From: Suilimivivens sp964614185
Lineage (GTDB): Bacteria > Bacillota > Clostridia > Lachnospirales > Lachnospiraceae
Assembly (NCBI GenBank): GCA_964614185.1
Contig: CAZTKJ010000003.1
Location: forward strand, 62,001-126,000
Length of the DNA stretch: 64,000 nt
Reading direction: 5' to 3'
Part shown: positions 1 through 7,969 of the stretch, piece after piece
Position numbering within the stretch: position 1 is the first letter of the stretch
Layout of the letters: each line of letters starts with the position of its first letter
The notes under the pieces: generated by a model
The model's input: only the letters and a program-made list of their open reading frames with translations
Told to the model about the DNA's origin: nothing
Database searches by the model: none
Position numbers and translations under genes: made by a program

Positions 1-436
1 CATACGGAACTTCTACTCCGCTTGACACCATTTCACTTCTGGCATCAAATATAACGTCAAAAACGATCCAGTACATCAAAACCGTTATTACCGGCTGTAT
101 CAGCGCCCAAAGAAATCCCAGATAAGACCCTGCATAACGTTTTTTAAAGTCATTTTTGGAGAGCTTCCAGATCAGTTCTCTGCTTTGTATCAACTCTTTA
201 GGAATAATGAACATCCTGTCATAATAAACGCCAAATATAATACAGGCCAGCGCAAGCAGTGCACAGGCACAGAACTTCTTTAAGTTTTCTGTATGCTGAT
301 CCGGCGCCAGCGGATTATGATGCATTACCACCATAACAGCTACCAGCAGACAGACCGCATAAAATATACCAATTCCAACGGGCTTTGGTATGCTGCTAAG
401 CCAGGAGGATCTGTTTTTTTCTTCCTTACTCTTCAT
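1..436 (-). CDS. Polysaccharide ABC-2 exporter permease, N-terminal part (cut by window edge)
   Basis: Translating the minus strand from the ATG at 434-436 gives an open frame that runs off the window start. It has two hydrophobic segments near the N-terminus, then the stretch LIWKLSKNDFKKRYAGS followed by YLGFLWALIQP. This is the hallmark entry of Wzm/TagG/RgpC-type ABC-2 permeases that export lipid-linked polysaccharide or teichoic acid. A TTG at 443-445, in frame three codons upstream, lies 6 nt from an AGGAAAG ribosome site and may be the true start, because the ATG is about 15 nt from it. The gene sits 30 bp downstream of rfbC in the same direction, so it likely shares the rhamnose operon. 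The ATPase partner would lie beyond the edge. Confidence 0.8.
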   Translation of the reverse strand, partial: MKSKEEKNRSSWLSSIPKPVGIGIFYAVCLLVAVMVVMHHNPLAPDQHTENLKKFCACALLALACIIFGVYYDRMFIIPKELIQSRELIWKLSKNDFKKRYAGSYLGFLWALIQPVITVLMYWIVFDVIFDARSEMVSSGVEVPY

Positions 437-466
437 TCTATACAATCCATTCTTTCCTGTCTGGTA

Positions 467-1033
467 TCAGAGAGACTTTCTCCACTCAGTATATTCCCTG
501 ATTCCATCCCATTTTTTATCTTTATCGGACATGATCAGCTCCGTACCTTTCGCAATAGGCCATTCCACTCCTATATCCGGATCGTCAAACCGTATGCCCC
601 CTTCATCACCCGGATGGTAAAAATCCGTACACTTATAGGCAAACTCCGCATAATCGGACAATACCACAAATCCATGGGCAAAATTCTTCGGAATAAAGAA
701 CTGCTTTTTGTTTTCTTCTGAAAGCAGAACCCCATGCCATTGTCCATAAGTGGCTGAACCGGGGCGGAGATCTACTGCCACGTCAAATACTTCTCCCTTA
801 AGCGCTCTTACCAGCTTGTCCTGAGGAAATTGTATCTGAAAATGCAGTCCTCTGAGTACATTTTTAACGGAAGCAGACTGGTTATCCTGCACAAAAACCT
901 GATCAATGCCTGCTTCTTTATAATCATTGTAATTGTAGGTTTCCATAAAATACCCTCTGGGATCTTCAAAAACCGCAGGCGTAATGATCTTAAGTCCTTC
1001 TATTTTACATGTTTCTACTTTTATCTTACCCAT
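467..1033 (-). CDS. rfbC: dTDP-4-dehydrorhamnose 3,5-epimerase
   Basis: 188 residues, the usual length for RmlC. It converts dTDP-4-dehydro-6-deoxyglucose to dTDP-4-dehydrorhamnose, step three of dTDP-L-rhamnose synthesis in the cytoplasm. The conserved LRGLHFQ motif carries the catalytic His64, and SDYAEFAYKC carries the expected catalytic Tyr133. The C-terminal half has the typical GGIRFDDPDIGVEWP stretch. An AAAGGA ribosome site lies 8 nt before the ATG. It is 19 bp downstream of rfbA and 30 bp upstream of the polysaccharide exporter permease, so it is an operon member. Confidence 0.95.
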   Translation of the reverse strand: MGKIKVETCKIEGLKIITPAVFEDPRGYFMETYNYNDYKEAGIDQVFVQDNQSASVKNVLRGLHFQIQFPQDKLVRALKGEVFDVAVDLRPGSATYGQWHGVLLSEENKKQFFIPKNFAHGFVVLSDYAEFAYKCTDFYHPGDEGGIRFDDPDIGVEWPIAKGTELIMSDKDKKWDGIREYTEWRKSL

Positions 1034-1052
1034 TTTCTATCCTTTCTGATAC

Positions 1053-1922
1053 TTAAAGTCCCTCTGCAACTTCTTTCATATATTTACCATAATCAGTCTT
1101 CATAAGAGGCTCGGCCAGACGAAGCAGCTGCTCCTTATTAATAAATCCTCTTTTATAGGCAATTTCCTCAATACAGGAAATATAAAGTCCCTGCCTTTTC
1201 TGAAAAGCGGCTACGAAATCTGCAGCATCAAGAAGAGAATCATGATTTCCCGTATCCAGCCATGCAAATCCCCTGCCGAGAGTTTCTACCCGCAGAGTGC
1301 CTCTTTGCAGGTATTCGTTGTTGATGCTGGTAATTTCTATTTCACCCCTTTCAGAGGGCTTTACATTTCTGGCAATCTCCACTACATCATTGTCATAAAA
1401 GTAAAGACCTGGCACAGCATAATTGCTCTTTGGATGTTCCGGTTTTTCCTCTATGGAAAGAGCCTTTCCGGTTTCATCAAATTCAACCACACCATATTCT
1501 CTGGGATCACGGACATAATAGCCAAAGATCGTTGCTCCTTTTTCTCTTGATGCCACTTCCCTCAGCACTCTTGAAAAGCTCTGTCCGTAAAAAATATTAT
1601 CACCAAGCACCAGCGCTGCCGAATCCTTACCGATAAAATCTGCTCCGATAATAAACGCATCCGCAAGTCCTCTTGGCTGCTCCTGAACAGCATAGGAAAA
1701 TTCCATTCCCAGCTGTTTTCCATCTCCTAAAAGCTCCTTAAATACCGGCAGATCCCTGGGTGTAGATATGATCAGAATCTCTCTGATTCCTGCCAGCATC
1801 AGTGTTGACAACGGATAATAAATCATAGGTTTATCATAAACCGGCATGATCTGCTTGCTGATGGCCTTGGTCAACGGATACAATCTTGTTCCGGAGCCTC
1901 CTGCCAAAATAATTCCTTTCAT
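1053..1922 (-). CDS. rfbA: Glucose-1-phosphate thymidylyltransferase
   Basis: 289 residues, full length for RmlA. It makes dTDP-glucose from glucose-1-phosphate and dTTP, the first step of dTDP-rhamnose synthesis. The nucleotide-binding signature GGSGTRLYPLT is at residues 8-18, followed by SKQIMPVYDKPMIYYPLS. A strong GGAGGTG ribosome site lies 7 nt upstream of the ATG. A hairpin terminator separates it from rfbB (1980-2012), so rfbA-rfbC may have their own promoter or depend on read-through. The 58 bp between hairpin and ATG contain TATACT and TATAAA boxes that could serve as a -10. Confidence 0.96.
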   Translation of the reverse strand: MKGIILAGGSGTRLYPLTKAISKQIMPVYDKPMIYYPLSTLMLAGIREILIISTPRDLPVFKELLGDGKQLGMEFSYAVQEQPRGLADAFIIGADFIGKDSAALVLGDNIFYGQSFSRVLREVASREKGATIFGYYVRDPREYGVVEFDETGKALSIEEKPEHPKSNYAVPGLYFYDNDVVEIARNVKPSERGEIEITSINNEYLQRGTLRVETLGRGFAWLDTGNHDSLLDAADFVAAFQKRQGLYISCIEEIAYKRGFINKEQLLRLAEPLMKTDYGKYMKEVAEGL

Positions 1923-1979
1923 TCAAACACCTCCAAATCCTGTAGATATGCATACACATAATCTTTATAAGTATACCAC

Positions 1980-2012
1980 AAAATGGGAGTGATTGTAAAT
2001 CACTCCCATTTT
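1980..2012 (-). terminator. Perfect 15-bp hairpin between rfbB and rfbA
   Basis: Left arm 1980-1994 and right arm 1998-2012 are perfectly complementary with a 3-nt loop. The arms end in A and T runs on either side, as in bidirectional terminators. It lies 27 bp after the rfbB stop and inside the rhamnose gene set, so it may set the ratio of rfbB to rfbAC transcripts. Confidence 0.75.
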
Positions 2013-2038
2013 CAAATCTATATCTTCTATAAAATCTG

Positions 2039-3121
2039 TTATTTCCCGCCGTACATAGCATCATAATATTTCTGATACTCGCCGCTTGTAGTATTCTTCA
2101 TCCAGTCTTCATTTTCAAAATACCACTTAATTGTTTTACGGATTCCTTCTTTAAACATTGTTTCCGGTTCCCATCCGATTTCAGCTTTGATTTTGTCCGG
2201 AGCAATGGCATATCGCCTGTCATGACCTTTGCGGTCCTCTACATAAGTAATCAGATCTCTGCTGACAAGGGCTTTCCTGGGATCACTGTCCGGAAGCATT
2301 TCTTTTAAAGTGTCTAAGATAATAGAAAGAATTTCGATATTCTGTTTTTCATTATGTCCGCCTACATTATAGGTTTCAAACAGACGGCCCTGTTCCTGTA
2401 CCATGTCAATGGCCTTGGCGTGGTCTTCCACATAAAGCCAGTCCCTGACATTCTTCCCATCTCCATAAACAGGAAGTTTTTTACCCTGAAGCGCATTATT
2501 TATCATCAGAGGAATAAACTTCTCCGGGAACTGGTAAGGTCCGTAATTATTGGAACAGTTAGTAATATTGGCAGGAAATTTATACGTATCCATATATGCC
2601 TTAACCAACATATCGGAGCTTGCCTTACTTGCGGAATAAGGACTATGAGGCGCATAGGGCGTTGTTTCATAAAAATATCCGCCATCTTCATCCAGAGAAC
2701 CGTAGACTTCATCTGTAGACACATGCAAAAATTTCTTACCCTCTTTAAAGGTGCCATCAGGAAGCTCCCATGATGCTTTGGCACAATTCAACATAACTGC
2801 CGTTCCAAGCACATTGGTCTGTACGAAAACTTCCGGGTTTCGTATGCTTCTGTCCACGTGGCTTTCTGCTGCAAAATGCACTACCCGGTCAATTTCATTT
2901 TCCGCAAAAATTTTGGCAATGGCTTCTTTATCACAGATATCCGCCTTAATAAATGTGTAATTATCTCTTTTTTCAATACTCTTTAAGTTCTCCAGATTTC
3001 CTGCATAGGTCAGGGCATCCACATTAATGATCCTGATTTCATCTCCATATTTCTTAAACATATAATGAATGTAATTTGACCCTATAAATCCGGCTCCTCC
3101 TGTTACCAAATAAGTTCTCAT
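2039..3121 (-). CDS. rfbB: dTDP-glucose 4,6-dehydratase
   Basis: 360 residues, an extended short-chain dehydrogenase. It converts dTDP-glucose to dTDP-4-dehydro-6-deoxyglucose with bound NAD+. Residues 7-14 give the Rossmann GGAGFIGS motif. The active site is complete: Thr136-Asp137-Glu138 in STDEVYG, and the Tyr162-x3-Lys166 pair in YSASK. An AAAGG ribosome site lies 8 nt upstream of the ATG. It is the first gene of the minus-strand rhamnose set; the fourth enzyme (RfbD reductase) is not seen in this window. Confidence 0.96.
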   Translation of the reverse strand: MRTYLVTGGAGFIGSNYIHYMFKKYGDEIRIINVDALTYAGNLENLKSIEKRDNYTFIKADICDKEAIAKIFAENEIDRVVHFAAESHVDRSIRNPEVFVQTNVLGTAVMLNCAKASWELPDGTFKEGKKFLHVSTDEVYGSLDEDGGYFYETTPYAPHSPYSASKASSDMLVKAYMDTYKFPANITNCSNNYGPYQFPEKFIPLMINNALQGKKLPVYGDGKNVRDWLYVEDHAKAIDMVQEQGRLFETYNVGGHNEKQNIEILSIILDTLKEMLPDSDPRKALVSRDLITYVEDRKGHDRRYAIAPDKIKAEIGWEPETMFKEGIRKTIKWYFENEDWMKNTTSGEYQKYYDAMYGGK

Positions 3122-3154
3122 ATCTTTAACCTTTCTCTCAATATTGTATCATTC

Positions 3155-5536
3155 CTAATATCCAAGATAACTGATATTCATATCTGTATCAGTACCGATT
3201 CCGGAAACTCTGCCCTTGGAAGAATACTGCCACATATCATATTTCGTTCTGGTATAGGACGGCGCTGCCGCATACTGGGCAAGCCATATCTTGTAGCCTG
3301 TCAGGCTGGGTGTATTAATATGACTGGTAAGCCACGTCTTATTGGCATAGATTCCTGCACTGTAGCCTGAGTTCTGTATGGTCTGGCAGAAAGCCTTACA
3401 TACAGCAGTCCTTGTTTCCACACTGATGGAATCAGCACGGCCATTCGCACTTTCCACATCCAGAAATACGGGATAAGATAAATTATATCCTGATATCAGG
3501 CTCAAAACCATGGATGCTTCCTCTACCGCCTCTACTTCATTAACTGCCTGTGTAAAGAAATAAACGCCTACCTTAATGCCTGCATTCCTGGCTCCCTGTA
3601 TATTGGTACGAAACATAGGGTCTTCTATCAATGCTCCTGTAGTGGAGCCGCGGTAGCCGCAACGGATGATGACATAAGATACACCACTGTTCTTAACAGC
3701 ATTCCAGTCAATTTTACCATTCCATTTAGAAACATCAATTCCCATGTGGCCGGAGCCTGTATTTAATACGCCGTTTGCATTAAAGGTATACTTAGCTCCC
3801 TGGATGACCTGTTCGCCGGTTACCTTATTTCCGTTTTTATCAAAGAAATAAGTAGCACCGTCAATGGTCTGCCATCCTGTGTAGCGGTATTCTCCGGTAG
3901 TCTTTGATACCTTCTTATAAAACTCTTTGCTGTTATAGTAATCTGCATATTTTGCTTCCCTATAGTTACCGTCAGCGTCTTTTACATATAGTTTATCACC
4001 ACTGTTGGATTTTAAATCCGTCTTTGTATCTGTTTTCGCGCTATTAGGAGTTGCCGAAGGTGTTGCTGAAGGTGAGGCTGAGGGTGTAGCCGAAGGTGTT
4101 GCTGAGGGTGTAGCCGTTGGCGTAGAGGAAGGGGTAGGTTTCTCTACCGGAACATCATTTCCCGAAGGTGTGGCTGTGGGCTTTTCTACCGGGACTTCAC
4201 TCTCCACAGGGACTTCAGGCTCTTTTGTTTTTTCCGGCGTCTTTTCAGGTGTATTTTCCGGTTCCTTAGTCTCCTCCGGTTCTTTTGTTTTATCAGGTTC
4301 AGGCGCCTGTGTTTCCTCTGGCTTTGGGGGGTCAGTAGGATCAGGCTCAACGGGGACTTCCACTTCTGTTAACAGCCTGAAACCTACTGCACTTTTGGTG
4401 CCGGGATCTGTAATATCCTTCTTATCTACTTTCTCATAACTTTCTGAAGTAGATTCCGTACCTTCTATCAATGTCTTAGTAGATTCTACCCACTCTACCG
4501 TATCTGTATTTGTGGACTCTACAACCGTATCATTTACTGCAGTATCTTCTATTTTGGCATTGACCTGTGATTCTGTCTTAATCTCGTCCTTTACTTCTAC
4601 CTTTTTATACTCAATGGTATCCCGCACTGTAACTGATACTGCTTCTTTCGAAAAGCTGTAATCTGACAGATTCTCAAGAGCCAGCATTGTTACGGTATAC
4701 TTACCTGCCGCTATATCCTTTTGGTAAATAATTCCGTCCTTATCTTCATCTTTGAGAACGTAAGTGTCTCCTGAAGGAGCTTTTATTTCTACTTCAAAGG
4801 GAACGCTTGGAATCAATTTTCCTGATGTTTTATTGGAAAACTTGATTTTCAGGTCTTTTTGAATAGAAGTCAGATTCATGACTACTTCTATTTTACCTGT
4901 CTCTTCATCCACCTGATTTGCTTCCTGTTCTATTTCTTCCAGTTCTACTATCGCCTGTTTAGCTGCCTGGGCATCTGAAATAGCCAGAAGACCACTTTCT
5001 CCAATGATCGGAATTCCTTCGATGCCTTCTCCTACTTCTGCAAAAGCGGCAACCTGCTTTGCATCTGCCCTGTTGCCTAAGTAAAAGGTACCTACAACGA
5101 TCATGGCCACCAATACGATCACACCGGTAAAGGCTACCGCATAATCTACCATGCTCAAATTGGTAAAGAAATAGACAATTTTTTCCCATCTGCTTTCAGG
5201 TTCTTCATAGTACTCATCGTCTTCGTCGTCTTCGTACTCGTCCTCTTCCTCGTCTTCGTACTCGTCCTCTTCTTCGTACTCGTCCTCTTCCTCGTCTTCG
5301 TACTCGTCCTCTTCCTCGTCTTCGTACTCGTCTTCTTCGTCTTCGTACTCGTCTTCTTCGTCGTCTTCGTACTCGTCCTCTTCCTCGTCTTCGTACTCGT
5401 CCTCTATTTCATCGTCTTCATAGGACTCTGTATCATCCCATTCATCCTCGTCAAAATCAATCCATTCAATAGATTTTGGCGTCTTTACCGCTTTTTTCTT
5501 GTATTTTCCCTTTTTCTTTGAAAAGATATTTCCCAT
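3155..5536 (-). CDS. Membrane-anchored GH25 muramidase with acidic cytoplasmic tail
   Basis: 793 residues. A Lys-rich start is followed by a run of Asp/Glu/Tyr repeats (residues 27-111, units like EDEYEDEEE), then one membrane segment (about 131-153). There follow a predicted beta-sandwich-like region (about 220-310), a Thr/Glu/Pro-rich linker with TPSA repeats (about 390-500), two wall-binding-type repeats with GWQTIDGATYFFDKNG (about 545-592), and a GH25 lysozyme domain (597-793). The GH25 DxE active-site motif is Asp693/Glu695 in VFLDVE, and Asp601 is in MGIDVSKW. GH25 enzymes cleave the MurNAc-GlcNAc bond of peptidoglycan. The N-terminus without a cleavable signal and with the acidic repeats suggests type II topology with the tail inside. 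It lies just upstream of rfbB. The ribosome site (AAAGGAG) is rather far, 13 nt, from the ATG. Confidence 0.9.
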   Translation of the reverse strand: MGNIFSKKKGKYKKKAVKTPKSIEWIDFDEDEWDDTESYEDDEIEDEYEDEEEDEYEDDEEDEYEDEEDEYEDEEEDEYEDEEEDEYEEEDEYEDEEEDEYEDDEDDEYYEEPESRWEKIVYFFTNLSMVDYAVAFTGVIVLVAMIVVGTFYLGNRADAKQVAAFAEVGEGIEGIPIIGESGLLAISDAQAAKQAIVELEEIEQEANQVDEETGKIEVVMNLTSIQKDLKIKFSNKTSGKLIPSVPFEVEIKAPSGDTYVLKDEDKDGIIYQKDIAAGKYTVTMLALENLSDYSFSKEAVSVTVRDTIEYKKVEVKDEIKTESQVNAKIEDTAVNDTVVESTNTDTVEWVESTKTLIEGTESTSESYEKVDKKDITDPGTKSAVGFRLLTEVEVPVEPDPTDPPKPEETQAPEPDKTKEPEETKEPENTPEKTPEKTKEPEVPVESEVPVEKPTATPSGNDVPVEKPTPSSTPTATPSATPSATPSASPSATPSATPNSAKTDTKTDLKSNSGDKLYVKDADGNYREAKYADYYNSKEFYKKVSKTTGEYRYTGWQTIDGATYFFDKNGNKVTGEQVIQGAKYTFNANGVLNTGSGHMGIDVSKWNGKIDWNAVKNSGVSYVIIRCGYRGSTTGALIEDPMFRTNIQGARNAGIKVGVYFFTQAVNEVEAVEEASMVLSLISGYNLSYPVFLDVESANGRADSISVETRTAVCKAFCQTIQNSGYSAGIYANKTWLTSHINTPSLTGYKIWLAQYAAAPSYTRTKYDMWQYSSKGRVSGIGTDTDMNISYLGY

Positions 5537-5579
5537 TTATATAATTGTTCTCCTTTCTCAGTCTGTAAATTAGAATCAA

Positions 5580-5801
5580 GGTGTCAAAGGCCTTATATAA
5601 CAGCTATTCGATGGCAGATTGCACAAAAGAATTCGTGCTCACTCCATTGCACGAACCATTCCGCCAAACCTCTCAAGGCGAAAATCGTGTTCAGCAAAGG
5701 CTTCCACGATTTTTGAGTTTTGGCTCCATCGTGCAAGTCGTTTGCCCAAATTTCTTTTGTGTAATCTGCCATACAACAGCTCTGAGCAGGGTTTTGGCAC
5801 C
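5580..5801. repeat. Long-palindrome repeat element, copy 1
   Basis: About 222 bp that fold end to end: the GGTGTCAAAGG start pairs with the CCAAAACC-type end at 5793-5801, GGCAGATTGCACAAAAGAA pairs with TTCTTTTGTGTAATCTGCC, and the centre is ATCGTG/CACGAT around a 15-nt loop (TTCAGCAAAGGCTTC). A second copy lies at 20981-21212 with the same layout and the identical loop. Some stem positions differ between copies on both arms together. No protein is encoded. It sits upstream of the GH25 gene. It could be a MITE-like element or a structured RNA. Confidence 0.8.
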
Positions 5802-5816
5802 CAATCAAATTATATA

Positions 5817-5860
5817 ATTGCAAAACTCCAATTTTCGTAAGCCAATTGGAGTTTCGCAAT
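5817..5860. repeat. Hairpin beside repeat copy 1
   Basis: Inverted repeat with 17-nt arms (5817-5833 and 5844-5860, one mismatch) and a 10-nt loop, just right of the long-palindrome element. It has no clear T-run. It is part of the 635-bp gene-free stretch 5537-6171, which otherwise holds the long palindrome, one 26-bp repeat copy and a terminator. Confidence 0.6.
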
Positions 5861-5972
5861 GGCCAACAACCTGTATGTACCGGAAGTCATAACCGCTTAA
5901 TAATTTTGTAATATTTTAATATTAATTCATTTTAGTATAACATTTTCACTGCATCAACACAATCTTTTTTGC

Positions 5973-5998
5973 TTGAGTTTCCGTAGTTTTATCCACAG
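5973..5998 (+). repeat. 26-bp direct repeat, left copy
   Basis: The sequence TTGAGTTTCCGTAGTTTTAT followed by CCACAG recurs at 7749-7774 with one mismatch and in the same orientation. The two copies bracket the two minus-strand genes at 6172-7602. They may be remnants of mobile-element ends or recombination points. Confidence 0.7.
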
Positions 5999-6106
5999 CG
6001 CAACGATTTTGCAGGCGTTACAATAAACAACTTTAAAAAAATGTCTCCTGACCGATATCAATGACAGTGATGTTGTAAAACCTGATGGTCATAAATTTGA
6101 AGCCCT

Positions 6107-6140
6107 CAAAAAAAGCAGCCATCCGTAAAACAGGTGGCTG
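6107..6140 (-). terminator. Rho-independent terminator of the 6172-7602 gene pair
   Basis: On the minus strand an 8-bp stem (6133-6140 with 6116-6123, one G-T pair) is followed by seven T residues. It lies 30 bp after the stop of the membrane protein gene at 6172. Confidence 0.8.
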
Positions 6141-6171
6141 ACTATAGGTAAAGATTACTTTTTTATATGTA

Positions 6172-7065
6172 TCATACCTGTTTTTCTGTCGTTCGTTGTA
6201 TACACGCTTTCCTCAAACATTCTGTTTTTTCATATTCATTATAATCATTCTGATACATTTCCTTATAAGCCGCATCAAACTTAATCCAGTCTAGTTCTTC
6301 TTCAGCTTCCTCCATAAGTGTCATATATTCTCCTTTTACCAAACAATACAGAGGGCTTTCATGGACTAATATATAGGAGAAAAAATCCTTTGCCATAAGT
6401 CTGTTATATTCCTTGTCCTTATTATGCAGATACGGTCCCGTCACCAGATTCTGATCCACTTTATATGTATCTGAAAAAATAGGTTTCTCAATAAAGTATA
6501 TTCTGTAGTCACTATTTTTTAATTCATATTCTTTTACAACCTCATAAATAGCATGAAACACCGCATAATAATTATCAATTACTTTTTCATGCGTACCATA
6601 TACAAGTTGAAATGCTTTACTCCAAGGCGGACATACCACTACCTTGACACTTGCCCCACGCTTTATCGCATTTGCGATATCTGTCTTAATATTGTTTGTC
6701 AGAATAAGGCGATATCCGGAAATCCATATTTCTTTGTCACACATTTGCAGCATTTTTTTCAACAGTTCATCCTTCTGAAAATTCAGGCTTTCAATTCCAA
6801 ATACATGAATGTCTTCAAAAATCTTTTCTCTCAGAGCGTTTTTGTATGTCACATATATCTCAGCCGACATGGCAAATATTGTCGCCAATAAAGATGTAAA
6901 TAAGGCAAGCGCTATATTAGACAACACCTCGTCTTCCCGCAGTTCTGGCCGTAAATACGCAAACAAGGATATCAGAAAAATGCCAATTAATATAATCAGA
7001 ACAATTACATTATTTTTTAAATGAAATGCTTTCAACTTCTCCCAGATGCTGATTTTTGTGTTCAT
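6172..7065 (-). CDS. Two-spanning membrane protein with phospholipase D-like cytoplasmic domain
   Basis: 297 residues, function unknown. Two membrane segments lie at about residues 17-36 and 48-70, followed by a soluble domain. The pattern EIWISGYRLIL, then IANAIKRGASVKVVVCPPWS, resembles the start of phospholipase D-like folds (strand-helix-strand with a basic GxxVKVVV segment). No HKD catalytic motif is visible, so an enzymatic role is not supported. AGGAG lies 7 nt upstream of the ATG. It is 21 bp downstream of a GNAT gene and followed by a good terminator, so the two form one transcription unit. The pair is bracketed by 26-bp direct repeats, which hints at acquisition as a unit. The PLD-like assignment is tentative. 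Confidence 0.6.
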   Translation of the reverse strand: MNTKISIWEKLKAFHLKNNVIVLIILIGIFLISLFAYLRPELREDEVLSNIALALFTSLLATIFAMSAEIYVTYKNALREKIFEDIHVFGIESLNFQKDELLKKMLQMCDKEIWISGYRLILTNNIKTDIANAIKRGASVKVVVCPPWSKAFQLVYGTHEKVIDNYYAVFHAIYEVVKEYELKNSDYRIYFIEKPIFSDTYKVDQNLVTGPYLHNKDKEYNRLMAKDFFSYILVHESPLYCLVKGEYMTLMEEAEEELDWIKFDAAYKEMYQNDYNEYEKTECLRKACIQRTTEKQV

Positions 7066-7086
7066 CTGCCTTCTCCTATTCGTAAA

Positions 7087-7602
7087 TCATAACGTTTTCA
7101 TATAATATACAGTATCTATATTTTCTCCTCTGTCATTTTTCAAAACCATCATTAATTTAAACTGCAGCTTGTCTAAGATATGAATATGTGCATAGTTTGT
7201 TGACCATGTCCTGGTTGCCAGAGGCAATTTTGTTTCTCGCAGCATCTCTCTGTACAGTTTTTCTGTTATTCCCCTGCCCCTGTAGGAAGGATGTACTATG
7301 ACAGTAGAAACATAGTTTACCAACAGGGCATCACTGACAGTTGAAATTTTCAACAGATGATCTGCGATATATGATATGAAACCCGCTACGGTTCCGTCTG
7401 CAATATACAGACAAATCCGCTGTGCCTTTAAACTGTCAAAATACTCCACCGGTCCTCTGTTTGCGTCTTCCCGACCAGGCAGCAGATTTCCCTGTGTGGT
7501 AGAATGTCGCGCCGATAAAGGGGGAATAAATTCATGATCTGCAAGTTTCAATAATTCCCATACCTGATTCTCATATTCTTCTGGCAAACAATGAGTCAGC
7601 AT
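7087..7602 (-). CDS. GNAT family N-acetyltransferase
   Basis: 171 residues. The acetyl-CoA-binding motif A is VIVHPSYRGRGITEKLY (about residues 104-120), with the R/Q-x-x-G-x-G/A signature as YRGRGI. Upstream, VAGFISYIADH forms the usual central strand. Substrate cannot be told from sequence. It is the first gene of a two-gene unit with the membrane protein at 6172-7065. The ribosome site before ATG 7602 is weak (GGAG about 12 nt away). Confidence 0.85.
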   Translation of the reverse strand: MLTHCLPEEYENQVWELLKLADHEFIPPLSARHSTTQGNLLPGREDANRGPVEYFDSLKAQRICLYIADGTVAGFISYIADHLLKISTVSDALLVNYVSTVIVHPSYRGRGITEKLYREMLRETKLPLATRTWSTNYAHIHILDKLQFKLMMVLKNDRGENIDTVYYMKTL

Positions 7603-7748
7603 CGTATAATCCCACTCCGTTTCTATATATTTTGTACCATGAATCTCTTTTATGATTTTGTTACCATATTACATATTCATATTATATATTGTCTATTACA
7701 CTCCCTCACTATAACGAAATATTTTATTTCCGTCAATATAATTTCATC

Positions 7749-7774
7749 TTGAGTTTCCGTAGTTTTATTCACAG
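7749..7774 (+). repeat. 26-bp direct repeat, right copy
   Basis: Matches 5973-5998 with one mismatch (C to T in the ATCCACAG part) in the same orientation. It closes the 1.8-kb segment that carries the membrane protein and GNAT genes. Confidence 0.7.
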
Positions 7775-7891
7775 AAGTCTGTTCCATCAACATCTATATC
7801 AAAAACTCTTAAAAATCATTAATATTTCTCCCTCTGCTATCTTCCTGTCGTATTCTGCGATAACTTAACCTGCTTTATTGCCTGTAAATTA

Positions 7892-7919
7892 TTGACTTTC
7901 TTTATGAAAACAGTACAAT
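7892..7919 (+). promoter_or_regulatory. Sigma-A type promoter for the zinc-ribbon gene
   Basis: TTGACT (7892-7897), a 16-nt spacer, and TACAAT (7914-7919). Transcription would start near 7926, which argues against any coding start before that point and supports the ATG at 7970. Confidence 0.65.
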
Positions 7920-7969
7920 TAAAGTGCAACTTTATACAAGGGTTATTCATAGCAAAGGGGAATTTTACT

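Larger units (their letters stand above)
7603..7969. other. Intergenic stretch with repeat copy and promoter
   Basis: 367 bp between divergent genes. It holds the right copy of the 26-bp direct repeat (7749-7774) and a plus-strand promoter (7892-7919). I see no small gene or further hairpin with support. Confidence 0.6.

Noticed and set aside
4005..4439. Open plus-strand frame of 144 codons rich in Gly, Ser and Val opposite the GH25 linker
   Set aside because: It is the mirror of the TPSA/PVEKP repeats in the real minus-strand gene; no ribosome site or domain.
5215..5405. Tandem short repeats that might be taken for a CRISPR array
   Set aside because: They are in-frame codon repeats of the acidic tail of the GH25 protein, without spacers.
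6051..6128. Frame with TDINDSDVVKPDGHKFEAL-like residues that could be a broken gene
   Set aside because: No start codon or ribosome site, no longer context, and a terminator hairpin overlaps it; chance frame is as likely.
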